Notes: a model not told the origin generated them from the letters alone. 48,802 nucleotides of DNA from Actinomycetes bacterium (GCA_036510875.1 DATCDE010000110.1:1-48802); one strand, 5' to 3'. Positions 37,733 through 46,899 are shown, counted from the first letter of the stretch. Program-made: numbers and translations.

Positions 37733-38059
37733 TTGCTGGCCGTCGGCTACCTGCTGATGATGGCGCTGACGCTGCGGGCGGTCCTACGTGGCGTACCACG
37801 CGCCGAGTGGGTGCTGCTCGTGCTGTCACTGGTCTGGGCCAGGGTGCCGGTGGCGCGCGAGGGCCCCACGCTGGTCCCGTTCTCGCACAGCAACGGGTTG
37901 ACCGTGAGCGACCTGCCCGGGGTGGCCGGCCTGGTGTTCGCGCTCGTGCTGCTGTGGCGGGAGCGGCAGGCCGTGCTGGGCGCCGCGGACGCCGAGGCGG
38001 CTCAGGCCGGCGGGTCGGTGGACAGCGCGTCCAGGGCGTCCACGCCGCCCTCGCGGTAG
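37733..38059 (+). CDS. Small membrane protein, function unknown
   Basis: A 108-residue frame with TTG start begins three bases after the PAC2 stop. Two hydrophobic segments (about 1-20, and a later one LPGVAGLVFALVLLW) surround a short polar stretch, so a two-helix membrane protein is credible. The C-terminal 20 residues overlap the 3' end of the gene on the other strand. No conserved motif is recognised, and the TTG start with no clear ribosome binding site weakens the case. Translational coupling to PAC2 would explain the weak start. Confidence 0.5.
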   Translation: MLAVGYLLMMALTLRAVLRGVPRAEWVLLVLSLVWARVPVAREGPTLVPFSHSNGLTVSDLPGVAGLVFALVLLWRERQAVLGAADAEAAQAGGSVDSASRASTPPSR

Positions 38060-38349
38060 ACCGCCCAGTTCGAGTCCGGGTCGTCCGCCGTCCGCCGGGC
38101 CAGGTCCTTCGCCCAGCCGCCCCGCACCCGGGCCAGCACCTCGGCCGGGTGCTCGGGGTCGCCGGACAGCGCCCGCCGCAGCTCGCGCAGGGCGGCCACC
38201 TGGCCCTCCGGGTACTTCACCCCGGGGTGGCCGCGGCCGGACCGGCCGATCGAGCACAGCGTCGAGTCCCCCGCGGCGGCGGCGAGCACGGCGGTCGCCG
38301 CGGCCAGCCGCTCCTCGAGCAGCTGCGACAGCGCCGAGCCATGGGTCAC
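38002..38349 (-). CDS. Small conserved-type protein downstream of mshC, function unknown
   Basis: The 115-residue soluble protein begins [20 protein letters not shown] and contains [20 protein letters not shown], then an Ala/Arg-rich helical part and [16 protein letters not shown]. The GTG start overlaps the mshC stop by four bases (GTGA), so it is translated after MshC. I do not recognise a family. The coupling suggests a role connected with mycothiol or cysteine metabolism, but no catalytic motif supports that. A longer frame upstream within mshC is a shadow. Confidence 0.7.
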   Translation of the reverse strand: MTHGSALSQLLEERLAAATAVLAAAAGDSTLCSIGRSGRGHPGVKYPEGQVAALRELRRALSGDPEHPAEVLARVRGGWAKDLARRTADDPDSNWAVYREGGVDALDALSTDPPA

Positions 38350-39572
38350 AGCGCGACCCCGAGCAGGGCGTCGACCGCCCGCCGGATCTCCTCGGGGGCG
38401 GCCGCGGCGCTGCCCTGTGCGAGCCGCACCTGCTCGACCCAACGGTCCACCGCCCGCAGCGCCCGCGGGGCGTCCAGGTCGTCGGCCAGCGCCTCGCGCA
38501 GCGCGGCCACGACCGGTCCGGCGTCCGGGCCGGACGTCGTGGCCACGGCGGCGCGCCACCGCTCCAGCCGCGCGGTCCCCTCGGTGAGGGCCTCGGGGTG
38601 CCACTCCCAGTCGGTTCGGTAGTGGTGCGCCAGCAGGGCCAGCCGGATCGCCATCGGGTCCGCACCGTCACGGCGCAGCTGGGAGACGAACACCAGGTTG
38701 CCCCGGGACTTGGACATCTTCTCGCCGTCCAGCCCCACCATGCCCGCGTGCACGAAGCTGCGCGCGAACGGCCACTCCCCCGTGACCGCGTGCGCCTCGG
38801 CGGCGCACATCTCGTGGTGCGGGAACACCAGGTCGCTGCCGCCGCCCTGCAGGTCGAACCCGTTGCCCAGGTGGTGCAAGGCGATCGCGGTGCACTCGAT
38901 GTGCCACCCCGGTCGGCCGTGCCCGAGCGAGGAGTCCCAGGCCGGCTCGTCCGGTCGGGCCGCCTGCCACAACAGGCAGTCCAGCGGGTGCTTCTTGCCC
39001 GGTCGGTCCGGGTCGCCGCCGCGCTGGGCGAACAGCGACACCATCGTCGCGTCGTCCAGCCCGCTGACCCCGCCGAACCGCGGGTCGGCGTGCACGGGGA
39101 AGTACAGGTCGCCGCCGACGTCGTAGACGTGGCCCTGCTCGCGCAGCCGCTCGATCAGCCGGACGACCAGCGGGATCGCCTCGACCGCGCCGATGTACTC
39201 CCGCGGCGGGATGACCCGCAGCGCGGTCATGTCCCCGCGGAACACCTCGGTCTCGCGGGCGGCGACGTCACGCCAGTCCTGGCCGGTCTCCAGCGCGCGG
39301 ACGAGCAGCGGGTCGTCGACGTCGGTGACGTTCTGCACGTAGTGGACCTCGTGGCCGGCGTCCAGCCACACCCGCTGGACCAGGTCGAAGGCCAGGTAGG
39401 TGGCGGCGTGGCCCAGGTGGGTCGCGTCGTAGGGGGTGATCCCGCAGACGTACATCCGGGCGGTCGCCCCGGGCGCGATGGGGCGCAGCTCGCCGGTGGC
39501 GGTGTCGTGCAGGCGCAGCGGCGGGCCCTGCCCGGGCAGCGAGGGGACGGCGGGCGCGCTCCAGGACTCCAC
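38346..39572 (-). CDS. mshC: Cysteine:GlcN-Ins ligase MshC (mycothiol synthesis)
   Basis: MshC couples L-cysteine to 1-D-myo-inosityl-glucosamine with ATP in the penultimate step of mycothiol synthesis. The 408-residue protein resembles cysteinyl-tRNA synthetase with the HIGH motif as HLGHA (52-56), the signature KMSKSRGN and zinc ligands including C43 ([10 protein letters not shown]), GWHIECTAI and [10 protein letters not shown]. It lacks the tRNA-binding C-terminal domain, and the leader residues ([19 protein letters not shown]) are typical for MshC and unlike CysS. TAGGCT lies eight bases before the GTG start. No other msh gene is in the window. Confidence 0.93.
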   Translation of the reverse strand: MESWSAPAVPSLPGQGPPLRLHDTATGELRPIAPGATARMYVCGITPYDATHLGHAATYLAFDLVQRVWLDAGHEVHYVQNVTDVDDPLLVRALETGQDWRDVAARETEVFRGDMTALRVIPPREYIGAVEAIPLVVRLIERLREQGHVYDVGGDLYFPVHADPRFGGVSGLDDATMVSLFAQRGGDPDRPGKKHPLDCLLWQAARPDEPAWDSSLGHGRPGWHIECTAIALHHLGNGFDLQGGGSDLVFPHHEMCAAEAHAVTGEWPFARSFVHAGMVGLDGEKMSKSRGNLVFVSQLRRDGADPMAIRLALLAHHYRTDWEWHPEALTEGTARLERWRAAVATTSGPDAGPVVAALREALADDLDAPRALRAVDRWVEQVRLAQGSAAAAPEEIRRAVDALLGVAL

Positions 39573-39597
39573 GAGGGGTGAGCCTACGGTGGGCCGA

Positions 39598-40323
39598 TCA
39601 GAACGGGGGCCACGGGACGGCCGGCCAGTCGCTGCCGGGCTGTGGGTACCGGCCGGTGCTGAGCAGCCGGTCCACCCGCCGCCGGGTGGCCTGGAGCTCC
39701 TTGCGGGTGAGCAGCTCCCCCAGCCGAGCGCCCAGCTGTCGATCCAGGTCGGCCCGCAGCCGGCGCAGCACCTCCACCGCCTCGGCCGGCAGCCGGTCGT
39801 TGCTCCACTGCCACAGCAGGGTGCGCAGCTTGTTGTCGGCGGCGAAGCAGACCCCGTGGTCCACGCCGTACACCCGGCCGTCCGGGGTGGGCAGCAGGTG
39901 CCCGCCCTTGCGGTCGGCGTTGTTGATCACCGCGTCGAGGACGGCCAGCCGACGCAGGTCGCGCCGGTCGCTGCGGGCCAGCTGCACCAGGTCGACGGTC
40001 TCGTCGACGTCCACCCACAGCTGGCACATGCCCGGCCCGAACGGGCCGTCTCGGTGCACGGTCGGGGGGACCAGGTCCCAGCCGGTGGCGACCGAGACCT
40101 CGTAGGCGGCGACCTCCCGCGCGGCGAGGGTGCCGTCGGGAAAGTCCCACAGCGGCCGCTCCCCCGCGACCGGCTTGTGCACACAGGTCGCGGTCTCGCC
40201 GTCCAGGGTCACGGTGCAGTACAGAGTGGCGTTGGACGCCTCCACCAGGCGCCCCTGCACCTCGAGCTCACCGTCGCGCAGCAGCCGCAAGGTCTGCTCG
40301 ACCGAGGGGACCAGCGCGCTCAT
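39598..40323 (-). CDS. SCO1664/TIGR03843 family protein, distant PI3/4-kinase-like
   Basis: The 241-residue protein belongs to an actinobacterial family of unknown function with remote similarity to phosphatidylinositol 3-/4-kinases. Kinase-like features are a possible ATP-binding lysine in [16 protein letters not shown], a catalytic-loop-like sequence [14 protein letters not shown] and a DFG-like aspartate in YGVDHGVCF. It is probably cytoplasmic. Immediately upstream on the same strand are a DUF3090 gene and a histidine phosphatase gene, an order conserved in M. tuberculosis (Rv2133c-Rv2135c). The ATG lies seven bases after CAGACT, a partial -10 match. Substrate unknown; whether it is an active kinase is untested here. 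Confidence 0.85.
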   Translation of the reverse strand: MSALVPSVEQTLRLLRDGELEVQGRLVEASNATLYCTVTLDGETATCVHKPVAGERPLWDFPDGTLAAREVAAYEVSVATGWDLVPPTVHRDGPFGPGMCQLWVDVDETVDLVQLARSDRRDLRRLAVLDAVINNADRKGGHLLPTPDGRVYGVDHGVCFAADNKLRTLLWQWSNDRLPAEAVEVLRRLRADLDRQLGARLGELLTRKELQATRRRVDRLLSTGRYPQPGSDWPAVPWPPF

Positions 40324-40360
40324 GGGCCCCAGTCTGACGGCTGTCGTGGCGTCGTGCCCG

Positions 40361-40939
40361 CTAGCGGCGCCGGTGACCGTTCTGCCGCGGGCACAGGTGG
40401 CCGGCCGGGTCCAGCGGCAGCTCGCAGAACGGGCACGGCGGCCGTCCCGCGCCCACCACGGCCTGGCCGCGCTGGGCGAAGGCGCGGGCTGCCGATCCGG
40501 TGAGGTGCACCCGCAGCACGTCGGTCCGCGGCGGGGTCGGGATGCCCTCCCCCTCGTCCTCGGTGCCCTCGGCATCGGTGCCCTCGGCATCGGCGTCCTC
40601 GACCGCGAACGCCTCGATCACCAGCCGCTCGGTGTCGCCGTCCCACGCCAGGGTCAAGGTGCCGACCCGGAACTCCTCGCTGATCGGGGTGTCCAGCGGC
40701 GCCCGGTCGTCCAGCTCGGGCGGGGCGGACGGCGGCACGGCAGTGATCCCGGCGCCGCGCACCTGGTCGAGCAGCTCGTTGGTGCGCTCCACGAGCAGGG
40801 CCACCTGCTGCTTCTCCAGGGCCACGCTGGTCACCCGCCCGGCGCCGCTGGCCTGCAAGTAGAACGTGCGCTGGCCGGGCTCCCCCACGGTGCCCACGAC
40901 GAACCGGTCCGGTGGGTCGAAGTCGAAGACCTGCGGCAT
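40361..40939 (-). CDS. DUF3090 family protein with C-terminal zinc ribbon
   Basis: The 192-residue protein begins MPQVFDFDPPDRFVVGTVGE, the standard start of the DUF3090/TIGR03847 family. The last 30 residues hold CPFCELPLDPAGHLCPRQNGH, which looks like a zinc-binding finger. The middle contains an acidic insert with a duplicated DAEGT unit, caused by a 15-bp tandem repeat. A TAGGGT box lies six bases before the ATG with no ribosome binding site. Function is unknown. It sits between the PI3/4-kinase-like gene and the phosphatase gene, in the same direction. Confidence 0.88.
   Translation of the reverse strand: MPQVFDFDPPDRFVVGTVGEPGQRTFYLQASGAGRVTSVALEKQQVALLVERTNELLDQVRGAGITAVPPSAPPELDDRAPLDTPISEEFRVGTLTLAWDGDTERLVIEAFAVEDADAEGTDAEGTEDEGEGIPTPPRTDVLRVHLTGSAARAFAQRGQAVVGAGRPPCPFCELPLDPAGHLCPRQNGHRRR
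40562..40591. repeat. 15-bp tandem duplication within the DUF3090 gene
   Basis: GGTGCCCTCGGCATC occurs twice head to tail (40562-40576, 40577-40591). On the coding strand it adds the duplicated unit DAEGT in an acidic linker without disturbing the frame. Confidence 0.85.
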
Positions 40940-40967
40940 GCCTCAACCCTAACGGCGGGTCGCTGCC

Positions 40968-41648
40968 TCAGCCGCTGCCGCCGCCCACCGCGGCGTCGCT
41001 GCTGGCGCGGCGGCGACGCTTGGGCTTGGGCACGAACGGCTCGAGCGGGCCACCGGTGTCGTTGACCCGGACGACGAACGGCCGCAGCGGCGCGTAGCTG
41101 ATCACCGTGACCGAGCACGGGTCGACGACGATGCGCTGGAACTGGTCCAGGTGCAGCCCCAGAGCGTCGGCCACGACGGCCTTGATCACATCACCGTGGC
41201 TGACGGCCGCCCACACGGCGTCCGGCCCGAGCCGTGCGTTGTGCTCGCGGACCGCGTCGACGGCCCTGGCCTGCATGGCGCGCAGCGACTCTCCGCCGGG
41301 GAAGGTCACCGAGGAGGGATGGGCCTGGACCGCGGCCCACAGCGGGTCCTTGGCCAGCAGCTTGAGCTCGCGGCCGGTCCAGTCGCCGTAGCGCACCTCG
41401 CCCAGCCGGGCATCCACCTCGGCCGCCGGGGACGGGCGACCATCCAGCAGAGCGGCGGCGGTCTGCCGGCAGCGCTCGAGCGGGCTGGTGACCAGCGCGG
41501 CGAGCGGGACCGGGCGCAGCCGCTCGGCCAGCGCCGCGGCCTGGGCGCGGCCGGTGTCGTCCAGGTCGACGCCCGGGGTCCAGCCGGCCAGCACGCCCGA
41601 GGCGTTCGCCGCGGTGCGGCCGTGGCGGACGAGCAGCAGCGTGGTCAC
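40968..41648 (-). CDS. Histidine phosphatase (phosphoglycerate-mutase-like, MSMEG_4193 family)
   Basis: The 226-residue protein is a branch-1 histidine phosphatase. The RHG motif is LLLVRHGRTAAN with catalytic His9; supporting residues are Arg in SPLERCRQTA, Glu in LGEVRYGDWTG and His in AVSHGDVIKAV. Known relatives (Rv2135c/MSMEG_4193) are linked to the two downstream gene families. It probably dephosphorylates a small molecule in the cytoplasm. The C-terminal tail is basic (KPKRRRRASS). TAAGTT lies six bases before the GTG, consistent with a leaderless mRNA. Confidence 0.9.
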   Translation of the reverse strand: MTTLLLVRHGRTAANASGVLAGWTPGVDLDDTGRAQAAALAERLRPVPLAALVTSPLERCRQTAAALLDGRPSPAAEVDARLGEVRYGDWTGRELKLLAKDPLWAAVQAHPSSVTFPGGESLRAMQARAVDAVREHNARLGPDAVWAAVSHGDVIKAVVADALGLHLDQFQRIVVDPCSVTVISYAPLRPFVVRVNDTGGPLEPFVPKPKRRRRASSDAAVGGGSG

Positions 41649-41704
41649 CCGTGCAACTTAGTGAGTCGGGGACCGGCACGGACCGGCGGCGGCAGAATGC
41701 ACGG
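41649..41704. promoter_or_regulatory. Divergent promoters (histidine phosphatase / CorA)
   Basis: TAAGTT (minus, 41655-41660) is six bases before the phosphatase GTG. CAGAAT (plus, 41693-41698), a weaker match, is six bases before the corA GTG. The region is 56 bp long and shows no ribosome binding site for either gene. Confidence 0.45.
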
Positions 41705-42679
41705 GTGATCGTCGACTGCGCGCTGTACCGGGAGGGCTCCCGCGCAGAGGAGACGCGCAACGTGCTGCGGCTGGCCTCGGAGGCCCGCCACGACCCGTCC
41801 GCGTTCGTCTGGATGGGTCTGCTCGAGCCCACCGAGACCGACCTGCTCGGCGTCTCGCGGGTGTTCGGGCTGCACGAGCTGGCCGTCGAGGACGCCGTCC
41901 AGGCCCACCAGCGGCCCAAGGTGGACACCTACCGCGACCACCTGTTCGTCGTGCTGCGGACCCTGACCTACGACGATGCCACGTCCGCCGTGGAGACCGG
42001 CGAGGTCGCGCTGTTCGTCGGGACCGACTTCGTGGTGACCGTCCGGCACGGGGTGGGCCAGGAGCTAAGCGCCGTCCGGCAGCGGCTGGAGGCCGATCCG
42101 GAGGTGCTCGCGCACGGGCCGGCCGCCGTTCTCTACGGCGTGGCCGACGCGGTGGTCGACACCTATCTCGACGTCGCCAAGGCGCTGCAGACCGACCTCG
42201 ACGGGCTGGAGACGGCGGTCTTCTCACAGCACTTCTCCGACGCGTTCGAGCAGATCTACACGCTCAAGCGGGAGCTGCTGGAGCTGCGGCGCGCTGCCAG
42301 CCCGCTGGCCCAGGCGCTGCAGCAGGTGCAAGGCTCCCGGCTGGCGTTCGTGCCCGAGGAGGTGCGCCCGTTCTTCCGGGACGTGACCGACCACCTGGCG
42401 AGGGTCGCCGAGCAGATCGAGTCCATGGACCTGCTGCTGTCCAGCATCCTGCAGGCGCACCTGGCCCAGGTCGGGCTGCGGCAGAACTCGGACATGCGCA
42501 AGATCACCTCGTGGGCGGCCATCCTCGCCGTCCCCACCGCGATCGCCGGCATCTACGGGATGAACTTCTCGCACATGCCCGAGCTGCACTGGGCGTTCGG
42601 CTACCCGCTGGTCATGGCGGTCATGGTCGCGATCTGCCTGGGCCTGTACCGCGCCTTCAAGCGCAGCGGCTGGCTCTGA
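41705..42679 (+). CDS. corA: CorA-type Mg2+/Co2+ transporter
   Basis: The 324-residue protein has the large N-terminal cytoplasmic domain, a long stalk helix (LAQALQQVQGSRLAFVPEEV region) and two C-terminal membrane helices joined by the family's GMN motif in GIYGMNFSHMPEL. It forms a pentameric magnesium channel; cobalt or nickel may also pass. The C-terminal KRSGWL is basic, as usual. The GTG at 41705 is used; an in-frame ATG 54 bases upstream would lie within the divergent promoter. A strong hairpin follows the stop, between it and the convergent uppP. Confidence 0.92.
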   Translation: MIVDCALYREGSRAEETRNVLRLASEARHDPSAFVWMGLLEPTETDLLGVSRVFGLHELAVEDAVQAHQRPKVDTYRDHLFVVLRTLTYDDATSAVETGEVALFVGTDFVVTVRHGVGQELSAVRQRLEADPEVLAHGPAAVLYGVADAVVDTYLDVAKALQTDLDGLETAVFSQHFSDAFEQIYTLKRELLELRRAASPLAQALQQVQGSRLAFVPEEVRPFFRDVTDHLARVAEQIESMDLLLSSILQAHLAQVGLRQNSDMRKITSWAAILAVPTAIAGIYGMNFSHMPELHWAFGYPLVMAVMVAICLGLYRAFKRSGWL

Positions 42680-42684
42680 CTGTC

Positions 42685-42726
42685 TGTCAGGGTGAGGACG
42701 ACGTATGCGTCGTCCTCACCCTGGCA
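42685..42726. terminator. Bidirectional hairpin terminator, repeat copy 2
   Basis: A 19-bp stem (42685-42703 and 42708-42726) with one G-U pair and a TATG loop lies between the convergent corA and uppP stops. The first 23 bases are identical to copy 1 at 553-594. Confidence 0.78.
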
Positions 42727-42728
42727 AG

Positions 42729-43547
42729 TCAGGCGGTGATGGTGCCGGTGCCGAGCAGGACGAAGACCAGCACGCCCACGCCGATCCGGTAGATGACGAA
42801 CGGCAGGAACGAGTTGGTGGCGACGTAGCGGATCAGCCAGGCGATGACCGCGTAGCCCACCGCGAACGCGATCACCGTGGCCAGCAGGGTCGGGCCCCAC
42901 GCCGTCGCGCTCGTGCCGCCGATCTTCAGTGCCTCGAAGAGACCGGACGCGAGCACGGCGGGGACGGCGAGCAGGAACGCGTAGCGGGTGGCCGCCGGCC
43001 GCGTGTACCCGAGGAACAGTCCGGCCGAGATCGTGCCGCCCGAGCGGGAGACGCCGGGGATCAGGGCGCAGGTCTGGGCCAGCCCGAAGACCACGCCGTC
43101 ACGGGCACCGAGGTCGGCCAGCGTCTTGGCCCGGCGACCCACCCGGTCCGCCACGAACAGCACCACGCCGACGACGATCATCATGGCGGCGATCAGCCGC
43201 AGGTCACGCGCCACCGTCTCGATCTGGTCGCGGAACAAGAAGCCGAGGATCGCGATCGGCAGGGTGCCGATGATGACGTACCAGCCGGTGCGGGCGTCGA
43301 TGTCGCCGCGCAGCTGCGGGCGGACCAGCGAGCGCGCCCAGGTCGAGACGATCCGGACCAGGTCCTTGCGGAAGTAGATGAGCACGGCGGTCTCGGTGCC
43401 GATCTGGGTCACCGCGGTGAACGCCGCCCCCGGGTCGGCCCAGCCAGCCAGCTCGGCGACGATGCGCAGGTGCGCGGTCGACGAGATCGGCAGGAACTCG
43501 GTGAGTCCCTGGACCAGCCCCAGGACGACGGCTTGCAGCCAGCTCAC
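42729..43547 (-). CDS. uppP: Undecaprenyl-diphosphate phosphatase UppP/BacA
   Basis: The enzyme removes a phosphate from undecaprenyl diphosphate to recycle the lipid carrier of peptidoglycan synthesis, and its activity confers bacitracin tolerance. The 272-residue protein has about eight membrane segments. The catalytic motifs are [17 protein letters not shown] near the N-terminus and [17 protein letters not shown] in the middle. The GTG start overlaps the stop of the upstream LLM oxidoreductase by four bases (GTGA). The order beside corA and the triad phosphatase matches the mycobacterial Rv2135c-Rv2136c region. Confidence 0.95.
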   Translation of the reverse strand: MSWLQAVVLGLVQGLTEFLPISSTAHLRIVAELAGWADPGAAFTAVTQIGTETAVLIYFRKDLVRIVSTWARSLVRPQLRGDIDARTGWYVIIGTLPIAILGFLFRDQIETVARDLRLIAAMMIVVGVVLFVADRVGRRAKTLADLGARDGVVFGLAQTCALIPGVSRSGGTISAGLFLGYTRPAATRYAFLLAVPAVLASGLFEALKIGGTSATAWGPTLLATVIAFAVGYAVIAWLIRYVATNSFLPFVIYRIGVGVLVFVLLGTGTITA

Positions 43548-44593
43548 TCCGCGAGCCCGGCCAGCTCGAGTGCCTCCAGCACGGTGCGCAGGGTGGCCTT
43601 GCGCTCGTCGAGCGTCCCGGCGTAGGAGGCCACCGACAAGTTGGTGACCCCGGCGGCCGCGTAGGCGACCAGCCGCTCGGCGATGCGCCCCTTGGGCCCG
43701 ATCAGCGCCGTCTGGTCGATGAACTCGAACGGGACGGCGGCCGCGGCTGCGGCGTACTCGCGCCGCAGGTACAGGTCCTGGACCTGCGCGGCGGCCTCGC
43801 CGAAGCCCATCCGGACGGCCAGCTGGTTGTAGAAGTTCTTCTCCCGGCTGCCCATGCCCCCGACGTACAGCGCGGAGTAGGCACGCACCGGCTCGGCGCA
43901 GGCCATCAGGTCCTCGCCGACGACGACCGGGACGGTCGGGACGACGTCGAAGTCGCTGAGGTCCTTGCCCGCCTTGGCCCGTCCGGCCCGCAGGTGGTCC
44001 AGCGCCTCAGCCGCGTGCTCCGGGCTGAAGAAGATGGCCAGCCAGCCGTCAGCGATCTCACCGGCCAGCTCGAGGTTCTTCGGGCCCACCGCGGCCAGAT
44101 AGACGGGCAGGTGCTCGCGCACCGGGTGCACGGTCAACCGCAGCGCCTTGCCCGGGCCGTCCGGCAGCGGCAGCGTGAAGAACTCCCCGTCGTACCGCAC
44201 CACCTTGCGGCCCAGCGCCATCCGCACGATCTCGACGTACTCGCGGGTGCGCGCCAGCGGCTTGTCGAACCGGACGCCGTGCCAGCCCTCGGAGACCTGG
44301 GGGCCGGACACACCCAGCCCGAGCCGGAACCGCCCGCCGGACAGCGTGTCCAGGGTAGCCGCGGTCATCGCGGTGAGGGCCGGAGTCCGGCCGGGGATCT
44401 GGAAGATCGCCGAGCCGACGTCGATCCGCTCGGTCTGCGCGGCGACCCAGCTGAGCACGGTCGCTGCGTCGCTGCCGTAGGCCTCCGCAGCCCACACGAC
44501 CGAGTACCCGAGGCGATCGGCCTCGCGGGCCAGCTCGAGGTTCTCGGCGTCGTTGCCGGCCCCCCAGTAGCCCAGGTTCAGCCCCAGCTTCAT
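43544..44593 (-). CDS. LLM class F420-dependent oxidoreductase
   Basis: The 349-residue protein is a luciferase-like TIM-barrel enzyme. It starts [19 protein letters not shown] and contains [13 protein letters not shown], the conserved [18 protein letters not shown] and [21 protein letters not shown], all typical of the F420-using subgroup of mycobacteria. It should move hydride between F420H2 and an unknown substrate; an FMN-dependent enzyme is an alternative. GGGAG lies about five bases before the ATG. A longer open frame upstream is discarded because the barrel begins at this Met. It is coupled to uppP, with no clear functional connection. Confidence 0.88.
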   Translation of the reverse strand: MKLGLNLGYWGAGNDAENLELAREADRLGYSVVWAAEAYGSDAATVLSWVAAQTERIDVGSAIFQIPGRTPALTAMTAATLDTLSGGRFRLGLGVSGPQVSEGWHGVRFDKPLARTREYVEIVRMALGRKVVRYDGEFFTLPLPDGPGKALRLTVHPVREHLPVYLAAVGPKNLELAGEIADGWLAIFFSPEHAAEALDHLRAGRAKAGKDLSDFDVVPTVPVVVGEDLMACAEPVRAYSALYVGGMGSREKNFYNQLAVRMGFGEAAAQVQDLYLRREYAAAAAAVPFEFIDQTALIGPKGRIAERLVAYAAAGVTNLSVASYAGTLDERKATLRTVLEALELAGLAE

Positions 44594-44663
44594 GACGGCT
44601 CCCGCCTGCCGTTCGGTGGTCGGCCACGACTCTATCGGGGTGGGCTGGGTAGCCTTCGGCACC

Positions 44664-45647
44664 ATGGAGCAGCGAAGGCTCGGGACCAGTGGGCTGCTGG
44701 TGTCACGGCTCGGTCTCGGCACGATGACCTGGGGCCGCGACACCGACGAGCACGAGGCGCGCGACCAGCTGGCCGCCTTCGTCGAGGCCGGCGGGACGCT
44801 CGTGGACACCGCCGTGGGCTACGGGGACGGCGCCAGCGAGACGGTGCTGGGCACCCTCGTCGGCGACGTCGTCCCCCGGAACCAGCTGGTCTTGGCGACG
44901 AAGGCGGGCATCACCTTCCCCGAGGGCACCCGTCGGGTGGACACGTCCCGCCGTGGCCTGCTGCGGGACCTGGAGACGTCGCTGCGCCGGCTGGGCACCG
45001 ACTTCATCGACCTGTGGCAGGTGCACACCTGGTCCGCCTCCGCGCCGCTGGAGGAGACCCTTGCTGCGATGGACGAAGCGGTGGCCTCCGGCAAGGTCCG
45101 CTACCTGGGCATCTCGAACTACAGCGGCTGGCAGACGGCGCGGGCCGCGACCTGGCAGACCGCCTGGCCGGGGCGCACCCCGCTGGTCGCGACCCAGATG
45201 GAGTACTCCCTGCTGCAGCGCGGCATCGAGCGCGAGGTGCTTCCGGCGGCCACCGCGCTGGGCCTGGGCGTGCTGCCCTGGTCGCCGCTGGGTCGGGGCG
45301 TGCTCACCGGCAAGTACCGCACCGGCACCCCCGCCGACTCCCGGGCCGCCTCGCCGCACTTCGCCGCGTTCGTCGAGCCGTACCTGGAGGTCGACGCGGC
45401 CCGCGTGGTCACGGCGGTCGCGACCGCGGCGGAGGGCCTCGGGCTGGCGCCGCTCGAGGTGGCCTTGGCCTGGGTGCGAGACCGGCCCGGCGTGGTGGCG
45501 CCCATCGTGGGAGCCCGCACCGCGGCTCAGCTGCGCGGCTCGCTGCAGGTCGAAGACCTGGTGCTGCCGCAGGAGATCCGCGACGTGCTCGACGAGGTGT
45601 CCGAGCCCACCTTGGCCTACCCGGACGACGCGGGGACCGGGCGCTGA
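44664..45647 (+). CDS. Aldo/keto reductase
   Basis: The 327-residue TIM-barrel NADPH-dependent reductase begins MEQRRLGTSGLLVSRLGLGT. The catalytic tetrad is visible: Asp and Tyr in LVDTAVGYGDG, Lys in LATKAGITF, and His in DLWQVHTWSAS. The cofactor-binding region near the C-terminus has VVAPIVGARTAAQL. It belongs to the YajO/Gcy-like bacterial group. Natural substrate unknown. TAGCCT (44650-44655) is eight bases before the ATG, with no ribosome binding site. The RecD-like gene downstream appears coupled to it. Confidence 0.92.
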   Translation: MEQRRLGTSGLLVSRLGLGTMTWGRDTDEHEARDQLAAFVEAGGTLVDTAVGYGDGASETVLGTLVGDVVPRNQLVLATKAGITFPEGTRRVDTSRRGLLRDLETSLRRLGTDFIDLWQVHTWSASAPLEETLAAMDEAVASGKVRYLGISNYSGWQTARAATWQTAWPGRTPLVATQMEYSLLQRGIEREVLPAATALGLGVLPWSPLGRGVLTGKYRTGTPADSRAASPHFAAFVEPYLEVDAARVVTAVATAAEGLGLAPLEVALAWVRDRPGVVAPIVGARTAAQLRGSLQVEDLVLPQEIRDVLDEVSEPTLAYPDDAGTGR

Positions 45648-45661
45648 GCGCCGACGACCTG

Positions 45662-46600
45662 GTGCGGCTGCTCGAGCGGGCCGCGCTGGACGGGCACACT
45701 GCCGTGCGCACCGACGTGGTGCTGGCTGCGCTCGACCAGGGCTCGGTGGACGACGCGCTGTCCGCCGGCCGGGTGGTGGACGCCGGCGGGCTGCTGGCCC
45801 TCGAGGGCCTGGCCAGCGCAGAGGAGGGCGTCGCCGTCGAGCTGCAGGGCCTGGCCGCGGAGGGGCGGGTGGCCGTCGTCCTGGGCGACGTCCCGGACAG
45901 CGCGGAGGCGTTCGTGGTGGACCGGGTGGACCGACGGCCACTCGACGAGCTCGCCGGGCTGCTGCAGTCAGTGCCGGGGGACGTCCCGGTACTGCTGGCC
46001 GGTGACCCCGATCGGCTGCCCGGACCGCATCCGGGCGCGGTGCTGCGCGACCTGCTGGCATGGGGCGAGGTCCAGGTGCGCGACCTCCGCCCGGCCACGA
46101 CCGGCCCGGGAACGCTCGGGCGACTCGCCGCGGCGGTGCGGGCCGGGCAGCTGCCGCCGGCCGACCCGGCGGACCGCTCGCTCGTGGTGGTCCCCTGCGC
46201 CGACGACGCGACCGTGCTCCGGCGGGCGCGGCAGCTGGTCAGCGACTCGATCCCCGGGTCGTTCGGGGTCGCGGCCGCGGACATCGCCGTCCTCGCGCCG
46301 CTGCACCGGGGGGACGCCGGAACCCGGGCGCTCGCCGAGGCGCTGGACGGGACCGGAGCTTCGGTGTTCGGGCTGCACGAGGCGGCCTGGGCGGCGCAGC
46401 GGTGGGCGGCCATCGTCGGCTGCTTCGGGGCGGAGACCGCGGGGGTGGTCTCCCGGGCGATGGTCTACGAGCTGGCGCTGCTCGCGACGACGCACCTGTC
46501 GGTGGTGACGGCGGTCGGTCCGGCCCTGCCGCAAGCGGTCGCGACCGCGGTCACCCCGCAGCGGGTCACCCTGCTGGCCGGGATGTTGGCCGAGGCCTGA
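45662..46600 (+). CDS. RecD-like protein lacking a Walker A motif
   Basis: About 312 residues with RecD2-like parts: the N-terminal helical segment VRLLERAALDGHTAVRTD, a motif III-like LLAGDPDRLPGPHPGAVLRD and a late IAVLAPLHRGDAGTRALAEA, as in RecD domain 2A. The expected GxxGxGKT sequence is missing, and no motif II DE pair is found. It therefore cannot be a standard helicase. The start is unsure: GTG 45662 is the first usual start codon, while the frame is open upstream to CTG 45644 and beyond. Related proteins next to aldo/keto reductases occur in other actinobacteria. The function is unknown. Confidence 0.7.
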   Translation: MRLLERAALDGHTAVRTDVVLAALDQGSVDDALSAGRVVDAGGLLALEGLASAEEGVAVELQGLAAEGRVAVVLGDVPDSAEAFVVDRVDRRPLDELAGLLQSVPGDVPVLLAGDPDRLPGPHPGAVLRDLLAWGEVQVRDLRPATTGPGTLGRLAAAVRAGQLPPADPADRSLVVVPCADDATVLRRARQLVSDSIPGSFGVAAADIAVLAPLHRGDAGTRALAEALDGTGASVFGLHEAAWAAQRWAAIVGCFGAETAGVVSRAMVYELALLATTHLSVVTAVGPALPQAVATAVTPQRVTLLAGMLAEA

Positions 46601-46603
46601 GGC

Positions 46604-46846
46604 TCACAGCTCGGTGAGCGGGTCCTCCTCCTCGCCCTCGTCCTCGACGATGCTCATGGGCACGACCTCGTCGTGGACGTCGTACAGCGCCTCCTCGTAC
46701 GCGAGGAAGGCGTCGTGGACCTCGTCGAACGCGGCGGCGACACCGGGGTCGTTCTCACCCGTGCTGCCCTCCACCGCGTCCAGGTGCGCCTCGAGTGCCT
46801 CGGTGAGGTGAGCCAGTAGCTCTCGGACGTCCTGCGCGTTGGTCAT
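46604..46846 (-). CDS. Small acidic protein, function unknown
   Basis: The 80-residue protein is strongly acidic and mostly helical (VRELLAHLTEALEAHLDAVE, AAAFDEVHDAFLAYEEALYD), ending VEDEGEEEDPLTEL. No cysteine or catalytic motif is seen. TACCGT lies seven bases before the ATG and no ribosome binding site is present, so it looks leaderless. Its stop is three bases from the convergent RecD-like gene. I do not recognise a family. The start is credible because a small protein of this kind occurs here in other actinobacteria, as I recall. Confidence 0.7.
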   Translation of the reverse strand: MTNAQDVRELLAHLTEALEAHLDAVEGSTGENDPGVAAAFDEVHDAFLAYEEALYDVHDEVVPMSIVEDEGEEEDPLTEL

Positions 46847-46899
46847 GCCCCGGACGGTACCCGGTGCGGCACCATGGGTGCGATGAAAGGGACCACAGC

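Noticed and set aside
43994-45661. Upstream extension of the RecD-like frame across the LLM and aldo/keto reductase genes
   Set aside because: Shadow composition over two well-supported genes; only the part after the aldo/keto reductase stop looks like protein.
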